A DNA stretch of 64,000 bases from Bauldia sp. (GTDB lineage: Bacteria > Pseudomonadota > Alphaproteobacteria > Rhizobiales > Kaistiaceae), in assembly GCA_028284325.1 (NCBI GenBank), contig JANQRX010000001.1:186001-250000 (forward strand), given 5' to 3'. The notes below the pieces were generated by a model. That model ran no database searches, had not been told where the DNA came from, and was given only the letters and a program-made list of their open reading frames with translations. Within the stretch, counting starts at the first letter, position 1, and each line of letters opens with the position of its first letter. Below, one piece after another: positions 8,285-17,619 of this stretch. A program made the translations under genes and the position numbers.

Positions 8285-8288
8285 CCAC

Positions 8289-8927
8289 TTACGTTTCCGC
8301 GTCTCCGCGGTTCCTCACGGCGGCGAAGATGAAATCCTTCACACCGCCGACGATCTTGCGCATGGGCACCTCGCCTAGCACGCTGCGATAGGCGCTGCCT
8401 TCGATCAGTTCGATGACGAGCTGCGCGGTCTCGGCCGCGTCGGGCCCGGCGCGGAAATCGCCATCGGCGACGCCACGTCGGATAACGGACGCCAGCGCGC
8501 TCACGAGCTCATCGCGATTGGCGAGGAACAGCGCGCCGATGTCGGGCTTGCGGATCGCCTCGCTGCTGAGCTCGATGGTCAGGATGATGGTCTCCGGGGC
8601 GGCCTGATAGGTCGCGTAGGCGTTGATGAACCTGTCCAGGACGGCGTGCGCCGGAGAGGTATCTGCCAGCAGGTCGAGCAGCGGCCGGAGCTCGGACCGT
8701 TCCAGCGCCGCGATCTCGGCCAGCACGTCGTGCTTGCCGGGAAAGTGGTTGTAGAGATTACCGAGGCTGACACCCGCCCGGCGCGCGATGTCGCGCACGC
8801 CCGTCTGGTGATAGCCGTTTTCGAGAAAGCACATCACCGCAGCCTCCAGGATCCTGGTCCGCCGCTGCGCGGTCGCCTTCTCGCGTTTCGTTGCGGGCTC
8901 GGCCGATGTTCCTGACACCTTGTCCAA
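8289..8927 (-). CDS. TetR/AcrR-family transcriptional regulator
   Basis: Repressor of 212 residues. The N-terminal helix-turn-helix is typical: RTRILEAAVMCFLENGYHQTGVRDIARRAGVSLGNLYNHFPGKHDVL in outline, with the GNLYNHFPGK recognition-helix region at about residues 55-65. The C-terminal ligand domain is TetR_C-like with no recognisable ligand. It is divergent from the RND efflux operon, and a perfect palindrome lies between the two starts at 8942-8953. It is therefore the likely local repressor of the pump, in the manner of AcrR-type regulators. Confidence 0.9.
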   Translation of the reverse strand: MDKVSGTSAEPATKREKATAQRRTRILEAAVMCFLENGYHQTGVRDIARRAGVSLGNLYNHFPGKHDVLAEIAALERSELRPLLDLLADTSPAHAVLDRFINAYATYQAAPETIILTIELSSEAIRKPDIGALFLANRDELVSALASVIRRGVADGDFRAGPDAAETAQLVIELIEGSAYRSVLGEVPMRKIVGGVKDFIFAAVRNRGDAET

Positions 8928-8935
8928 CTTTCCTA

Positions 8936-8965
8936 TTGAACGAACGATCGTTCATCACATATAAC
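8936..8965 (+). promoter_or_regulatory. Efflux operon promoter with TetR operator in the spacer
   Basis: TTGAAC (8936-8941) and TATAAC (8960-8965) form a near-consensus promoter with an 18-base spacer toward the RND operon. The first twelve spacer bases, 8942-8953, are the perfect palindrome GAACGATCGTTC, a typical TetR-family operator shape. Binding there would block RNA polymerase and probably also the divergent TetR promoter. Confidence 0.65.
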
Positions 8966-9027
8966 GCGCTGTCGAGCAAGGCCAAGGGGCCCGTTGGCGC
9001 GACGACCGGTCGGGAACGGGATCAAAA

Positions 9028-10191
9028 ATGCCAGAGACCTCCATCAACGACACCTCCACCAGCGAAACCCCCGCGCGGGGGAGGCGGTGGCTGTGGATCG
9101 GCCTGTCCGTGGCGATCCTGCTCGCCGTCCTGATCCTGTTGTTCGTCACGGAGGACACGGCGGACGTTACCGTTGTCGACGCGCCGTCGCCCGCGCCGCT
9201 CGTCACGGTTCTGGAGGTCGCGCCGGCCGAGGCGGTGGCGACGATCTCCGTCTTTGCCGAACTGCGCCCCCGATGGGATGCGGAGATCCGTTCGGCCGTC
9301 TCGGGCCGGATCATCACGGTTCACGATGCCGCGCTTGCGGGCGAGCGCGTCGACGCCGGCACGCCGTTGTTCGCGATCGAAAAGACACGCTACGAAACGG
9401 CCGTGGCGGCCGCCGAGCTCAGCCTCGAGGAAGCCAGCCTGGCGCTGTGGAAGGCGGAAAATGCCGTGGCGCTGGCGCGGCGGGAGTTTGAACGCACCGG
9501 CAACGAGCCGCCCAACGAGCTTGCCCTGCGCCTGCCGGAGTTGCGCATCGCCGAGCGCACGGTCGCGGCGGCCGAGGCGCAACTGGTGGCCGCCCAACGC
9601 CAGCTGGCCGACACCGAGGTGGCCGCTCCCTTCTCGGGTTTCGTGACCCGGCGGCAAGCGAGCCTCGGGCAAACGGTCGCCGTCGGCGAACCGCTCGTCC
9701 ATCTCTCCGACGACCGCCGGTACGAGCTCACCGCCGAGCTCAGCCAGGCCGATTGGGCCCTGCTGGATCATCCCATCGCCGGCCAGGAAGCGCGGCTGTT
9801 TCACCGCGACGGTACGCCCCTCGGACGGGCCCGTATTCGTCAGGCGGGCGGATTCCTGGATACCGAAACCCGTCAGCCGCGCATCTTCCTGGACGTGGCC
9901 GAGCCGGGCGACGGCATCCTCGCGGGGGACTTCGTGCGGGTGGAGATCGCCGGGCGTCCGATCGCGAACACCCTGAGCCTTCCCGAGGGCGCGCTCACCC
10001 GGGCGGGCCATGTGTGGATGGTGGATGCCGACGATCTGCTCGTCAGGCTCGAACCTGATGTCCTGTTCCGCACCGGCGGCACGCTGGTCATCGCGGCGCC
10101 CGAAGGGGCCGGCCCGTGGCGGGTTGCTGGGACGCCGCTGGCCTCGTTCCTTCCCGGCCAGCGGGTCATGCCGCAGGATGTGGGGGGCTGA
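9028..10191 (+). CDS. RND efflux periplasmic adaptor subunit (membrane fusion protein)
   Basis: Adaptor linking an inner-membrane RND pump to an outer-membrane channel, 387 residues. One N-terminal membrane segment (about residues 17-37) is followed by a lipoyl half-motif (VSGRIITVHDAALAGERVDAGT), an alpha-hairpin rich in Ala/Glu (AVAAAELSLEEASLALWKAE), a second lipoyl half (VAAPFSGFVTRRQASLGQTV), and beta-barrel and membrane-proximal domains. It is not a lipoprotein, because no lipobox is seen. Three bases separate it from the pump gene. No outer-membrane factor gene is nearby, so a shared TolC-like channel is likely. Confidence 0.92.
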   Translation: MPETSINDTSTSETPARGRRWLWIGLSVAILLAVLILLFVTEDTADVTVVDAPSPAPLVTVLEVAPAEAVATISVFAELRPRWDAEIRSAVSGRIITVHDAALAGERVDAGTPLFAIEKTRYETAVAAAELSLEEASLALWKAENAVALARREFERTGNEPPNELALRLPELRIAERTVAAAEAQLVAAQRQLADTEVAAPFSGFVTRRQASLGQTVAVGEPLVHLSDDRRYELTAELSQADWALLDHPIAGQEARLFHRDGTPLGRARIRQAGGFLDTETRQPRIFLDVAEPGDGILAGDFVRVEIAGRPIANTLSLPEGALTRAGHVWMVDADDLLVRLEPDVLFRTGGTLVIAAPEGAGPWRVAGTPLASFLPGQRVMPQDVGG

Positions 10192-10194
10192 ACC

Positions 10195-13100
10195 ATGCAC
10201 GCGCTCACCGGCTGGTTCATCCGCAACCCCGTTGCCGCCAACCTTCTGATGGCGCTGATCCTGTTCCTCGGGGTGCAGACCGCGCTCTCCATCCGCATCG
10301 AGGGCTTCCCGCGCATTCCGCCGGAAAGTGTCGAGATCACCGTCGAGTATCCCGACGCCACCGCCGAGCAGGTCGACCAGCTTGTCACTCAAAAGATCGA
10401 ACAGGCGCTTGAGGGGCTTGAAGGGGTCCGCAGCATCACCTCGCTGTCCGCCAACGGCGTCGCCACTGTGTCGGTTCGCCGCGCCGGTGGCGAGAAGCTC
10501 CAGGCGGTGCTCGACCGGGTCCGCATCCGCGTCGACGGCCTGACCGACCTGCCGACCCGGGCCCGCCGCCCGGTGATCGAGGCCTCGGGCTTCGACCTGC
10601 CGGCGCTCTACGTCAATCTGTACGGGCCCGCCGACCCGGCCACCCTGCAGACCGTTGCCCAGCGCCTGAAGGAGGAGCTCCTGGCCGAGCCGGAGCTGTC
10701 GCGGCTGAAGATCTGGGGCCTGATCCCGCGCAACCTGCGCATCGAGGTCGATCCGGAACAGCTTCGCCAGCTGGGGCTCACCGTCGCGGACGTAACCGCC
10801 GCGATCCGCGCCAACTCCGTGAACGTCCAGGCCGGGCAACTGCGTACCGAGAGCGGCACCATCTTCCTGCGCGCCGACGACCGCGCGCTCTATGCGCCCG
10901 ACTACGCCGCCTTGCCCGTCATCGAACGAGCCGACGGGTCGAACGTGCCGCTGGGCGATCTGGCGACGATCGAGGACGGGTTCCTCGAAGGTGACTTCCT
11001 GTTCCGTTTGAACGGCGAGCCCACGGTTGGCATGGAGGTTCTGGTCGGCCAGAAGGAGAACCTTCTGGAGATCAGCCGGGTCGTGAACGGCGTGGTCGCC
11101 GATTTCGAGCCGCAGCTTCCGCCCGGCATCAAGGCCACCGTGTGGGGCGACAGTGCAGGCTACATCTCCGAGAGGCTGGCGCTCCTGCGCTCCAACGGGC
11201 TCCAGGGCCTGCTGCTCGTCACCCTGATGCTGTCGATCTTCCTCAACGTCCGCCTGGCGTTCTGGGTGGCGATGGGCATCCCCGTCGCGGTCATGGGCGC
11301 CATCGCCGTCGCCGGGTCGCGATGGGTGGACTACTCGCTCAACGACGTGACCACGTTCGGCCTGATCATCGCACTCGGCATCCTGGTCGACGACGCCGTC
11401 GTCGTCGGCGAGAGCGTGTTCGAGGAACGGCGCAGGATCAGCGATCCCGTCAAGGGCACCGAGCGCGGCGTGGAGCGCGTGGCGGTTGCCACCGTGTTCG
11501 GCGTGCTGACCACGATCGCGGCCTTCTACCCGATGCTCCTGATCGACAACGCCCTCGGCAAGGTGCTGGCGGGCTTCTCCGGCATCGTGATCTTCGCGCT
11601 GGTCTTCTCGCTGATCGAGAGCAAGTTCATCCTGCCGGCCCATCTGGCCCGCGTGCCCTTGGACGATGCCCGGCGCCACCTGCCGGCCCGGCTCTGGGGC
11701 AGCGTGCAGGACGGCGCCCAGGCCGGGCTGATGTGGTTCCGCGATGTCGTCTATCGGCCGGTGCTGGTGATCTCGGTGCGCCACCGCTATGCCGTGCTGG
11801 TCCTGTTCGTCGCGGCCGCCGTTGCCGGACTCGGACTGATCGCCAAGGGCAGGGTGGCGACGGTGTTCTTCCCCGACGTGCCGGGGCAGGTGATTACCGT
11901 CAGCCTCGAAATGGACGCCCGCGCGCCGTTCAACCTCACCGCGGCCAATATCGACCGGATCGAAAGCGCCGGCCGCGCACTGAACGAGGACCTCCGGCAA
12001 CGCGCGGGCATGGACACGGCGCCGATCCAGACCTTCTTCACCATCATCAACGATGCCGGCAGCGCCCTGATCTTTGCCGAGATGCTGCCGGTCGCTGAGC
12101 GGCCGGACGTCCCGATCCTCGATGTCGTGCGGGCCTGGCGCGAGCGGGTGGGGCCGGTCGAGGGCGCCACCGAACTGGAATTCACCGGCTCCGAGGCGCT
12201 GGCGGGCGGGTTCCGGATCCGGCTGGTGTCCAAGGATACCGACCTCCTGCAGCGGGCCAGCGACGAACTGCGTGGCTTCCTGGCGACCCTCGACGGTGTG
12301 TCCAACATCCGGGACAGCCTGGCGGGCGGCCAGCCCGAACTCCGGCTGCGCCTGCGGCCGGAGGCCCGCAACCTCGGCTTCACCGCCGAGACGCTTGCCG
12401 CCCATATCGGCGACGGCTTCGGTGGCGCGGAGGTCACCCGCGTCCGCCGCGACGGCGCCGAAATACGCGTCGTCGTGCAGAACGCCCGTGCCGCCCGCGA
12501 CACTATCGACGACCTCATGCAGACCCGGCTGCGCAGCACCGCCGGCGCCTGGGTGCCGCTCGACACGGTGGCCGCGATCGAGGGCTCCTATGCGTCGGGC
12601 ACCGTGACCCGCCGCGACGGCAAGCGCATGAACATCGTGTCCGCGTCGATCGACCGGGGCCTGGTGGCGCCGGAGGAGGTGGGGCAGGCCGTGTTCGAGC
12701 AGGTGGTGCCGGACCTGTGGACGAAGTATCCGAGCGTCGAGGTCATCGCCGGCGGTGAGCTGGAGGAAATGGGCGAGATCCGCGGCGGCCTCGTCAACGC
12801 GCTGATCCTGGCGGCGGTGCTCATCTATGTGCTGATGGCGGTGCCGCTGAAGAGCTACTGGCAACCCTTCGTCATCCTGGCGATCGTGCCGTTCGGCTTC
12901 GTGGCCGCAGCCGTCGGCCACATGATCATGGGCGTGTCGCTGTCGGTTCTGTCCTTCTTCGGCATGCTGGCGCTCACCGGCGTGATCGTGAATGACAGCC
13001 TCGTGTTGATCACCCGCTACAACCAGGCGCGGGGCGCCGGGGAAAGCGTGGCCGACGCCCTCCACGCCGCCGGCATCGGCCGCTTCCGTGCCATCTTCCT

Positions 13101-13326
13101 GACCACCGCGACCACCGTCATCGGCCTCATGCCGCTGCTCACCGAAACCTCCGAGCAGGCGCAATACCTGATCCCGGCGGCGGTCTCGCTGGCCTATGGC
13201 GAACTCTTCGGCACCGCGCTGATGCTGATCCTCGTGCCTGTGCTGATCGCCATCGCCGAGGACGTGATCGCCCTCTTCAGACCCGGCGCGCACACCGCAT
13301 CGACCACGGCAGGTGAACCATCATGA
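10195..13326 (+). CDS. RND efflux transporter permease (AcrB/HAE-type)
   Basis: Proton-driven inner-membrane pump of 1043 residues, full family length. The N-terminus (GWFIRNPVAANLLMALILFLG) is the usual first helix. The TM4 proton-relay region reads GLIIALGILVDDAVVVGESVFEE with the conserved aspartate pair, and the second half contains LTGVIVNDSLVLITRYNQAR. Two large periplasmic loops are present. The substrate cannot be read from sequence. It lies in an operon with its adaptor upstream and an ABC membrane-domain protein overlapping its stop codon. Confidence 0.93.
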   Translation: MHALTGWFIRNPVAANLLMALILFLGVQTALSIRIEGFPRIPPESVEITVEYPDATAEQVDQLVTQKIEQALEGLEGVRSITSLSANGVATVSVRRAGGEKLQAVLDRVRIRVDGLTDLPTRARRPVIEASGFDLPALYVNLYGPADPATLQTVAQRLKEELLAEPELSRLKIWGLIPRNLRIEVDPEQLRQLGLTVADVTAAIRANSVNVQAGQLRTESGTIFLRADDRALYAPDYAALPVIERADGSNVPLGDLATIEDGFLEGDFLFRLNGEPTVGMEVLVGQKENLLEISRVVNGVVADFEPQLPPGIKATVWGDSAGYISERLALLRSNGLQGLLLVTLMLSIFLNVRLAFWVAMGIPVAVMGAIAVAGSRWVDYSLNDVTTFGLIIALGILVDDAVVVGESVFEERRRISDPVKGTERGVERVAVATVFGVLTTIAAFYPMLLIDNALGKVLAGFSGIVIFALVFSLIESKFILPAHLARVPLDDARRHLPARLWGSVQDGAQAGLMWFRDVVYRPVLVISVRHRYAVLVLFVAAAVAGLGLIAKGRVATVFFPDVPGQVITVSLEMDARAPFNLTAANIDRIESAGRALNEDLRQRAGMDTAPIQTFFTIINDAGSALIFAEMLPVAERPDVPILDVVRAWRERVGPVEGATELEFTGSEALAGGFRIRLVSKDTDLLQRASDELRGFLATLDGVSNIRDSLAGGQPELRLRLRPEARNLGFTAETLAAHIGDGFGGAEVTRVRRDGAEIRVVVQNARAARDTIDDLMQTRLRSTAGAWVPLDTVAAIEGSYASGTVTRRDGKRMNIVSASIDRGLVAPEEVGQAVFEQVVPDLWTKYPSVEVIAGGELEEMGEIRGGLVNALILAAVLIYVLMAVPLKSYWQPFVILAIVPFGFVAAAVGHMIMGVSLSVLSFFGMLALTGVIVNDSLVLITRYNQARGAGESVADALHAAGIGRFRAIFLTTATTVIGLMPLLTETSEQAQYLIPAAVSLAYGELFGTALMLILVPVLIAIAEDVIALFRPGAHTASTTAGEPS

Positions 13327-14189
13327 TGAACGGCCGCGACCTGACCATCTCGACGCTGCTCAGCGTGTTTCGCTGGCGCATCCTGCTGACCTGGCTGCTG
13401 ATCCTCCTGGAGACCAGCCTCATGGCGCTGATCCCGCTGTTCATCGGCTTCGCCATCGACGGTCTGCTGGCGGGCGGCATGGCGGAGCTGTGGCGACTGG
13501 CCGGGATCATGGGCGCGCTGATCGTCGTCGCGGTCGTCCGCCGCGTCTACGACACCAGGGTCTACGGCACCGTCCGGGTGGAACTCGGCAGGGAGCAGGC
13601 GGCGCGCTCCGGCGATCTCTCCGTATCGACGCTCAATGCGCGTCTCGGCATGGGCCGCGAACTGGTCGATTTTCTGGAGCAGACCCTGCCCGATGCCATG
13701 GCCGCGGGCGTCCGGCTCGCCATCGCGGTGCTTGTCCTCTACGCCTTCTCGCCGGCTCTGGCCCTGGCCGGCGGCGCCGCGGCCGTCGCCATGGTGCTGA
13801 TTTACGCGCTGTTCCACCGGCGGTTCTTCCGGCTGAACGGCGCGCTCAATCAGCAGACCGAGAAGCAGGTCAACATCCTGGAACGGCGCGAAGCCAAACC
13901 GACCCTTGCCCATCTCATGCGCCTGCGGGGTCTGGAGGTCCGGCTGTCGGACACCGAAGCGATCCTCTACGGCGCGATCTTCGTCGTCCTTCTGGGCCTG
14001 ATCCTGTTCAATCTGTGGTTCGCGGCGACCGCGCTCACCGTCACCGTCGGCACGATCTTCTCGATCGTCAGCTACTCGTGGGAGTTCATCGAAAGCGCGC
14101 TCGCACTGCCGGTGACGCTGCAAAGCTGGTCGCGCCTGTCGGAGATCATGCGCCGGCTGAACGCCCGAACCGGACCTGCGGCGGCGTAA
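13323..14189 (+). CDS. ABC transporter six-TM membrane domain without ATPase domain
   Basis: A 288-residue protein resembling the six-helix membrane domain of ABC exporters (ISTLLSVFRWRILLTWLLILLE, RRVYDTRVYGTVRVELG, FLEQTLPDAMAAGVRLAIAVLVLY). It ends where a nucleotide-binding domain would start; no Walker motifs follow. Its ATG overlaps the pump stop codon (ATGA at 13323-13326), so it is translationally coupled to the RND genes. Its function is unknown. It could be an accessory subunit of the pump or a membrane scaffold using an ATPase from elsewhere. Confidence 0.78.
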   Translation: MMNGRDLTISTLLSVFRWRILLTWLLILLETSLMALIPLFIGFAIDGLLAGGMAELWRLAGIMGALIVVAVVRRVYDTRVYGTVRVELGREQAARSGDLSVSTLNARLGMGRELVDFLEQTLPDAMAAGVRLAIAVLVLYAFSPALALAGGAAAVAMVLIYALFHRRFFRLNGALNQQTEKQVNILERREAKPTLAHLMRLRGLEVRLSDTEAILYGAIFVVLLGLILFNLWFAATALTVTVGTIFSIVSYSWEFIESALALPVTLQSWSRLSEIMRRLNARTGPAAA

Positions 14190-14250
14190 GCCGGGTGATG
14201 AACGCCTGAGAGCGGCGTGCCGTACTCGTTGCAGCTACCCCCGCCGTCGG

Positions 14251-15335
<1,085 letters not shown>

Positions 15336-15336
<1 letters not shown>

Positions 15337-15761
15337 CAGCCTGCTGTCTCCGGCTTCGCGGCCCACATTTCGATTTCGACCAGAAATCCGGGGAGCAGCA
15401 CCGCCTGAACGGCCGTCCTCACCGGCGGTGGCTCGGGCATGAAATCGCTGTAGACGCGGTTGAACCGCTCCCAGTCCGAGAGCGCGCGCAGATAGACGTT
15501 GGCCTTGAAGACGTCGGCCAGCGAACAGCCGGCGGCGGCCAGTTTCGTCTGGCAGTTGTGCAGCGTCGCGCGCGCCTGCTCCTCGATGTTGCTGCCGATG
15601 ACCTCGCCGCGCTGGTTCACAGCGACCTGCCCGGCAAGGACCACCAGGTTTGCCGTCGCGACCTCCAGGACCGGTGAATACGGGCCCGCGGTCGCGTGCT
15701 GCGTCGCGCCCGCCGGAAGTCTGATCGCTGGATTGCCGGCATTCGCGGCCGGTGGTGCCAT
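15336..15761 (-). CDS. RidA/YjgF family protein (2-iminobutanoate/imine deaminase-like)
   Basis: Small trimeric enzyme family that hydrolyses reactive imines/enamines, 141 residues. Typical features are GPYSPVLEV near the N-terminus, VVLAGQVAVN, and the conserved arginine in PPPVRTAVQAVLLPG followed by VEIEMWA. This arginine is needed for deaminase activity in the RidA archetype. ATG at 15761 is preceded by an AGAGGG ribosome site. It is embedded in an ABC transporter operon, 7 bases after a permease and overlapping the ATPase start. This suggests that the imported compound is metabolised through an imine-forming step, but that is inference. Confidence 0.87.
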
Positions 15762-15768
15762 GGTCCCT

Positions 15769-16653
15769 CTACCCTTTGACAGCGCCCCGGAGCAGGCCTT
15801 CGACGACGACACGCCAAATCACCACCACGATGATCAGGGTCGGGATGATGGCGATGAAGATGCCGGCGTTGAGCAGACTCCACGAAACGTCCGTGTTGCG
15901 CGCGAGCGCCGCCATGACCACCGAGACGGTTCGCGATCGCGCTTCGCCGGACAGGACCAGCGAGAACATGTACTCCGAATAGGACAGCATGAATGCGAAC
16001 AGCCCGGTCGCCCCGATCGATGGCAGCGCAAGCGGAACGGCAATGCGCATGAAGCTCTGAAAGTTGTTGCAGTGGTCGAGGGTGGCTGCCTCGAACAGTT
16101 CCGAGGGCAGTCGACGGAAGAAGACCGAGAGAATGAGAACCGTGAAGGGCAGCGACCGAGCGGTGTGGACCAGCACGATCCCCCAGATGCTGCCCACGAG
16201 CCCGAATGCCTGCATCGTCATGTAGATCGGCACCAGCAGTGCCACCGCCGGCACCAGCGGACTCAGGATCAGGAACATGAAACTCAGGCGCTTGGCCGGA
16301 AACGCGTAGCGGGCGAACATGAATGCCGCCGGCGCGCCCAGCACGAGATTGAGGATCATCGAGGCAAGCGCGATGCGCATGCTGTTCCACAGGCTCGCGG
16401 GCACCTGCCGCGCAGCGTCCGAGATCATCCGGCGATTGGCGCGACCCTCGCTGTAGCTTGCCGGCAGTTCGCCGGTGAAGATGTAGCGATAGCCTTCGAA
16501 GTTCGGACCGACATCGAAGACCGAGACCTCCGGATCGAGGAGGACGCGGTCAGGCACGATGCTGCCGTAGAAGGCGAGGAAGATCGGGCCGCCGGTGAAC
16601 AGCAGGACGAGTAGCGCTATCACGTAGTTGAAAGCTGAGCGACGGCCACTCAT
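15769..16653 (-). CDS. ABC transporter permease, MalG-type (CUT1), atypical EAA loop
   Basis: Inner-membrane permease of 294 residues with six hydrophobic segments. The EAA loop reads LFEAATLDHCNN followed by RIAVPLALPS. The glycine that normally follows EAAxxD is replaced by histidine. The start at 16653 is one base beyond the stop of the MalF-type partner. It is the third gene in the order binding protein, MalF, MalG, RidA, ATPase. Confidence 0.9.
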   Translation of the reverse strand: MSGRRSAFNYVIALLVLLFTGGPIFLAFYGSIVPDRVLLDPEVSVFDVGPNFEGYRYIFTGELPASYSEGRANRRMISDAARQVPASLWNSMRIALASMILNLVLGAPAAFMFARYAFPAKRLSFMFLILSPLVPAVALLVPIYMTMQAFGLVGSIWGIVLVHTARSLPFTVLILSVFFRRLPSELFEAATLDHCNNFQSFMRIAVPLALPSIGATGLFAFMLSYSEYMFSLVLSGEARSRTVSVVMAALARNTDVSWSLLNAGIFIAIIPTLIIVVVIWRVVVEGLLRGAVKG

Positions 16654-16654
16654 G

Positions 16655-17533
16655 TCATCGCTCCCCGAAGAGATCCGACGGCAGCGCGCGCGTGATCGCC
16701 ACGATCAGCAGGGCCGAGATCAGGACGACGATGAAGGCGACGGCGGCGCCCGCACCGAAGTCGTACATCGAGAATCCTTCGCGCCAGATCTGGAAGGCGA
16801 GCAACGTCGTGGCCGTGCCGGGCCCTCCGCCGGTCATGGCGTAGACGACGTCGTAGCTCGTGAACGCCATCAGCGCGTTGTAGATCAGCAGGACCACGAT
16901 CATCGCCTTGATCTCCGGCAGCACCACGTACCGGAACCGCTTCCACGAACTGCGGCAATCGAGTTCGGCCGCTTCCATGGTTTCGGTGTTGATGCCGGCC
17001 AGCGCTGCCATCGTCAGGACGACGGCGAACGGGACCTGGGTCCACACATGGGCGACCAGCACCGACAGGAATGCGAGCCCCGGCGAGGCCAGGAACGAGA
17101 CCGACCGCTCCAGGATGCCCAGCTCCAGGAGGATCCCGTTCAGCAAACCGAAGCTTGGATGGAACACCCAGGTCCACAGGACCGCGCTGATCGCCCCCGG
17201 CAGGACCCAGGGCAAAAGGACGATCGAGCGCACGATGCCGCGTCCAAGGAACCGCCTCTGCAGAAAGAGCGCCAAGGCGACACCGAGCGCGACCGCGATC
17301 GGCGCCGCAACCACGGTGAAGGTCGCCGAGTTCTCCAGGGCGACGATGAAGTAGTTGCTCGTGACGACGCGGACGAAGTTGTCCAGGCCCACGAACGGCT
17401 CGCCGGGGAAGAGCAGCATGACGCGGTGGAGGCTCGTCCACAGCGCGTGGCCGACGGGATACAGCGTTACCAGGGCGACCGGCAGGATGGCCGGCAGCAG
17501 CCAGATGAACGGAAACCTCTTGAGGGTCCACAT
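16655..17533 (-). CDS. ABC transporter permease, MalF-type (CUT1), atypical EAA loop
   Basis: Inner-membrane permease of 292 residues. The first helix region reads FPFIWLLPAILPVALVTLYPV. The EAA loop is TMEAAELDCRSS followed by YVVLPEIK, so the conserved glycine is a cysteine. The partner permease also lacks this glycine, whereas the four other CUT1 permeases in the window keep it. The gene is separated from the binding-protein gene by 86 bases containing a stable hairpin (17573-17605). Confidence 0.9.
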   Translation of the reverse strand: MWTLKRFPFIWLLPAILPVALVTLYPVGHALWTSLHRVMLLFPGEPFVGLDNFVRVVTSNYFIVALENSATFTVVAAPIAVALGVALALFLQRRFLGRGIVRSIVLLPWVLPGAISAVLWTWVFHPSFGLLNGILLELGILERSVSFLASPGLAFLSVLVAHVWTQVPFAVVLTMAALAGINTETMEAAELDCRSSWKRFRYVVLPEIKAMIVVLLIYNALMAFTSYDVVYAMTGGGPGTATTLLAFQIWREGFSMYDFGAGAAVAFIVVLISALLIVAITRALPSDLFGER

Positions 17534-17572
17534 GGTCTGCGGCTCGCCTGGTGCCGGCGAGTTCTCCGGTTA

Positions 17573-17605
17573 GCCGCGGGCCGCCCGGTCGGGACGGTCC
17601 GCGGC
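17573..17605 (-). promoter_or_regulatory. Stem-loop between binding-protein and permease genes
   Basis: GCCGCGGGCCG (17573-17583) pairs with CGGTCCGCGGC (17595-17605) over 11 positions with one wobble pair. The 11-base loop can itself pair CCC with GGG. No T-run follows, so it is more likely to protect or process the mRNA 3' of the abundant binding-protein message than to stop transcription fully. A comparable hairpin lies at 25663-25705. Confidence 0.6.
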
Positions 17606-17619
17606 CTGAATACCACGAC

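Noticed and set aside
9022-13293. A very long open frame on the minus strand opposite the RND pump genes
   Set aside because: It lies entirely antisense to two clear efflux genes, is rich in Arg, Gln, His and Asp as expected for an antisense frame of GC-rich coding DNA, and shows no domain.
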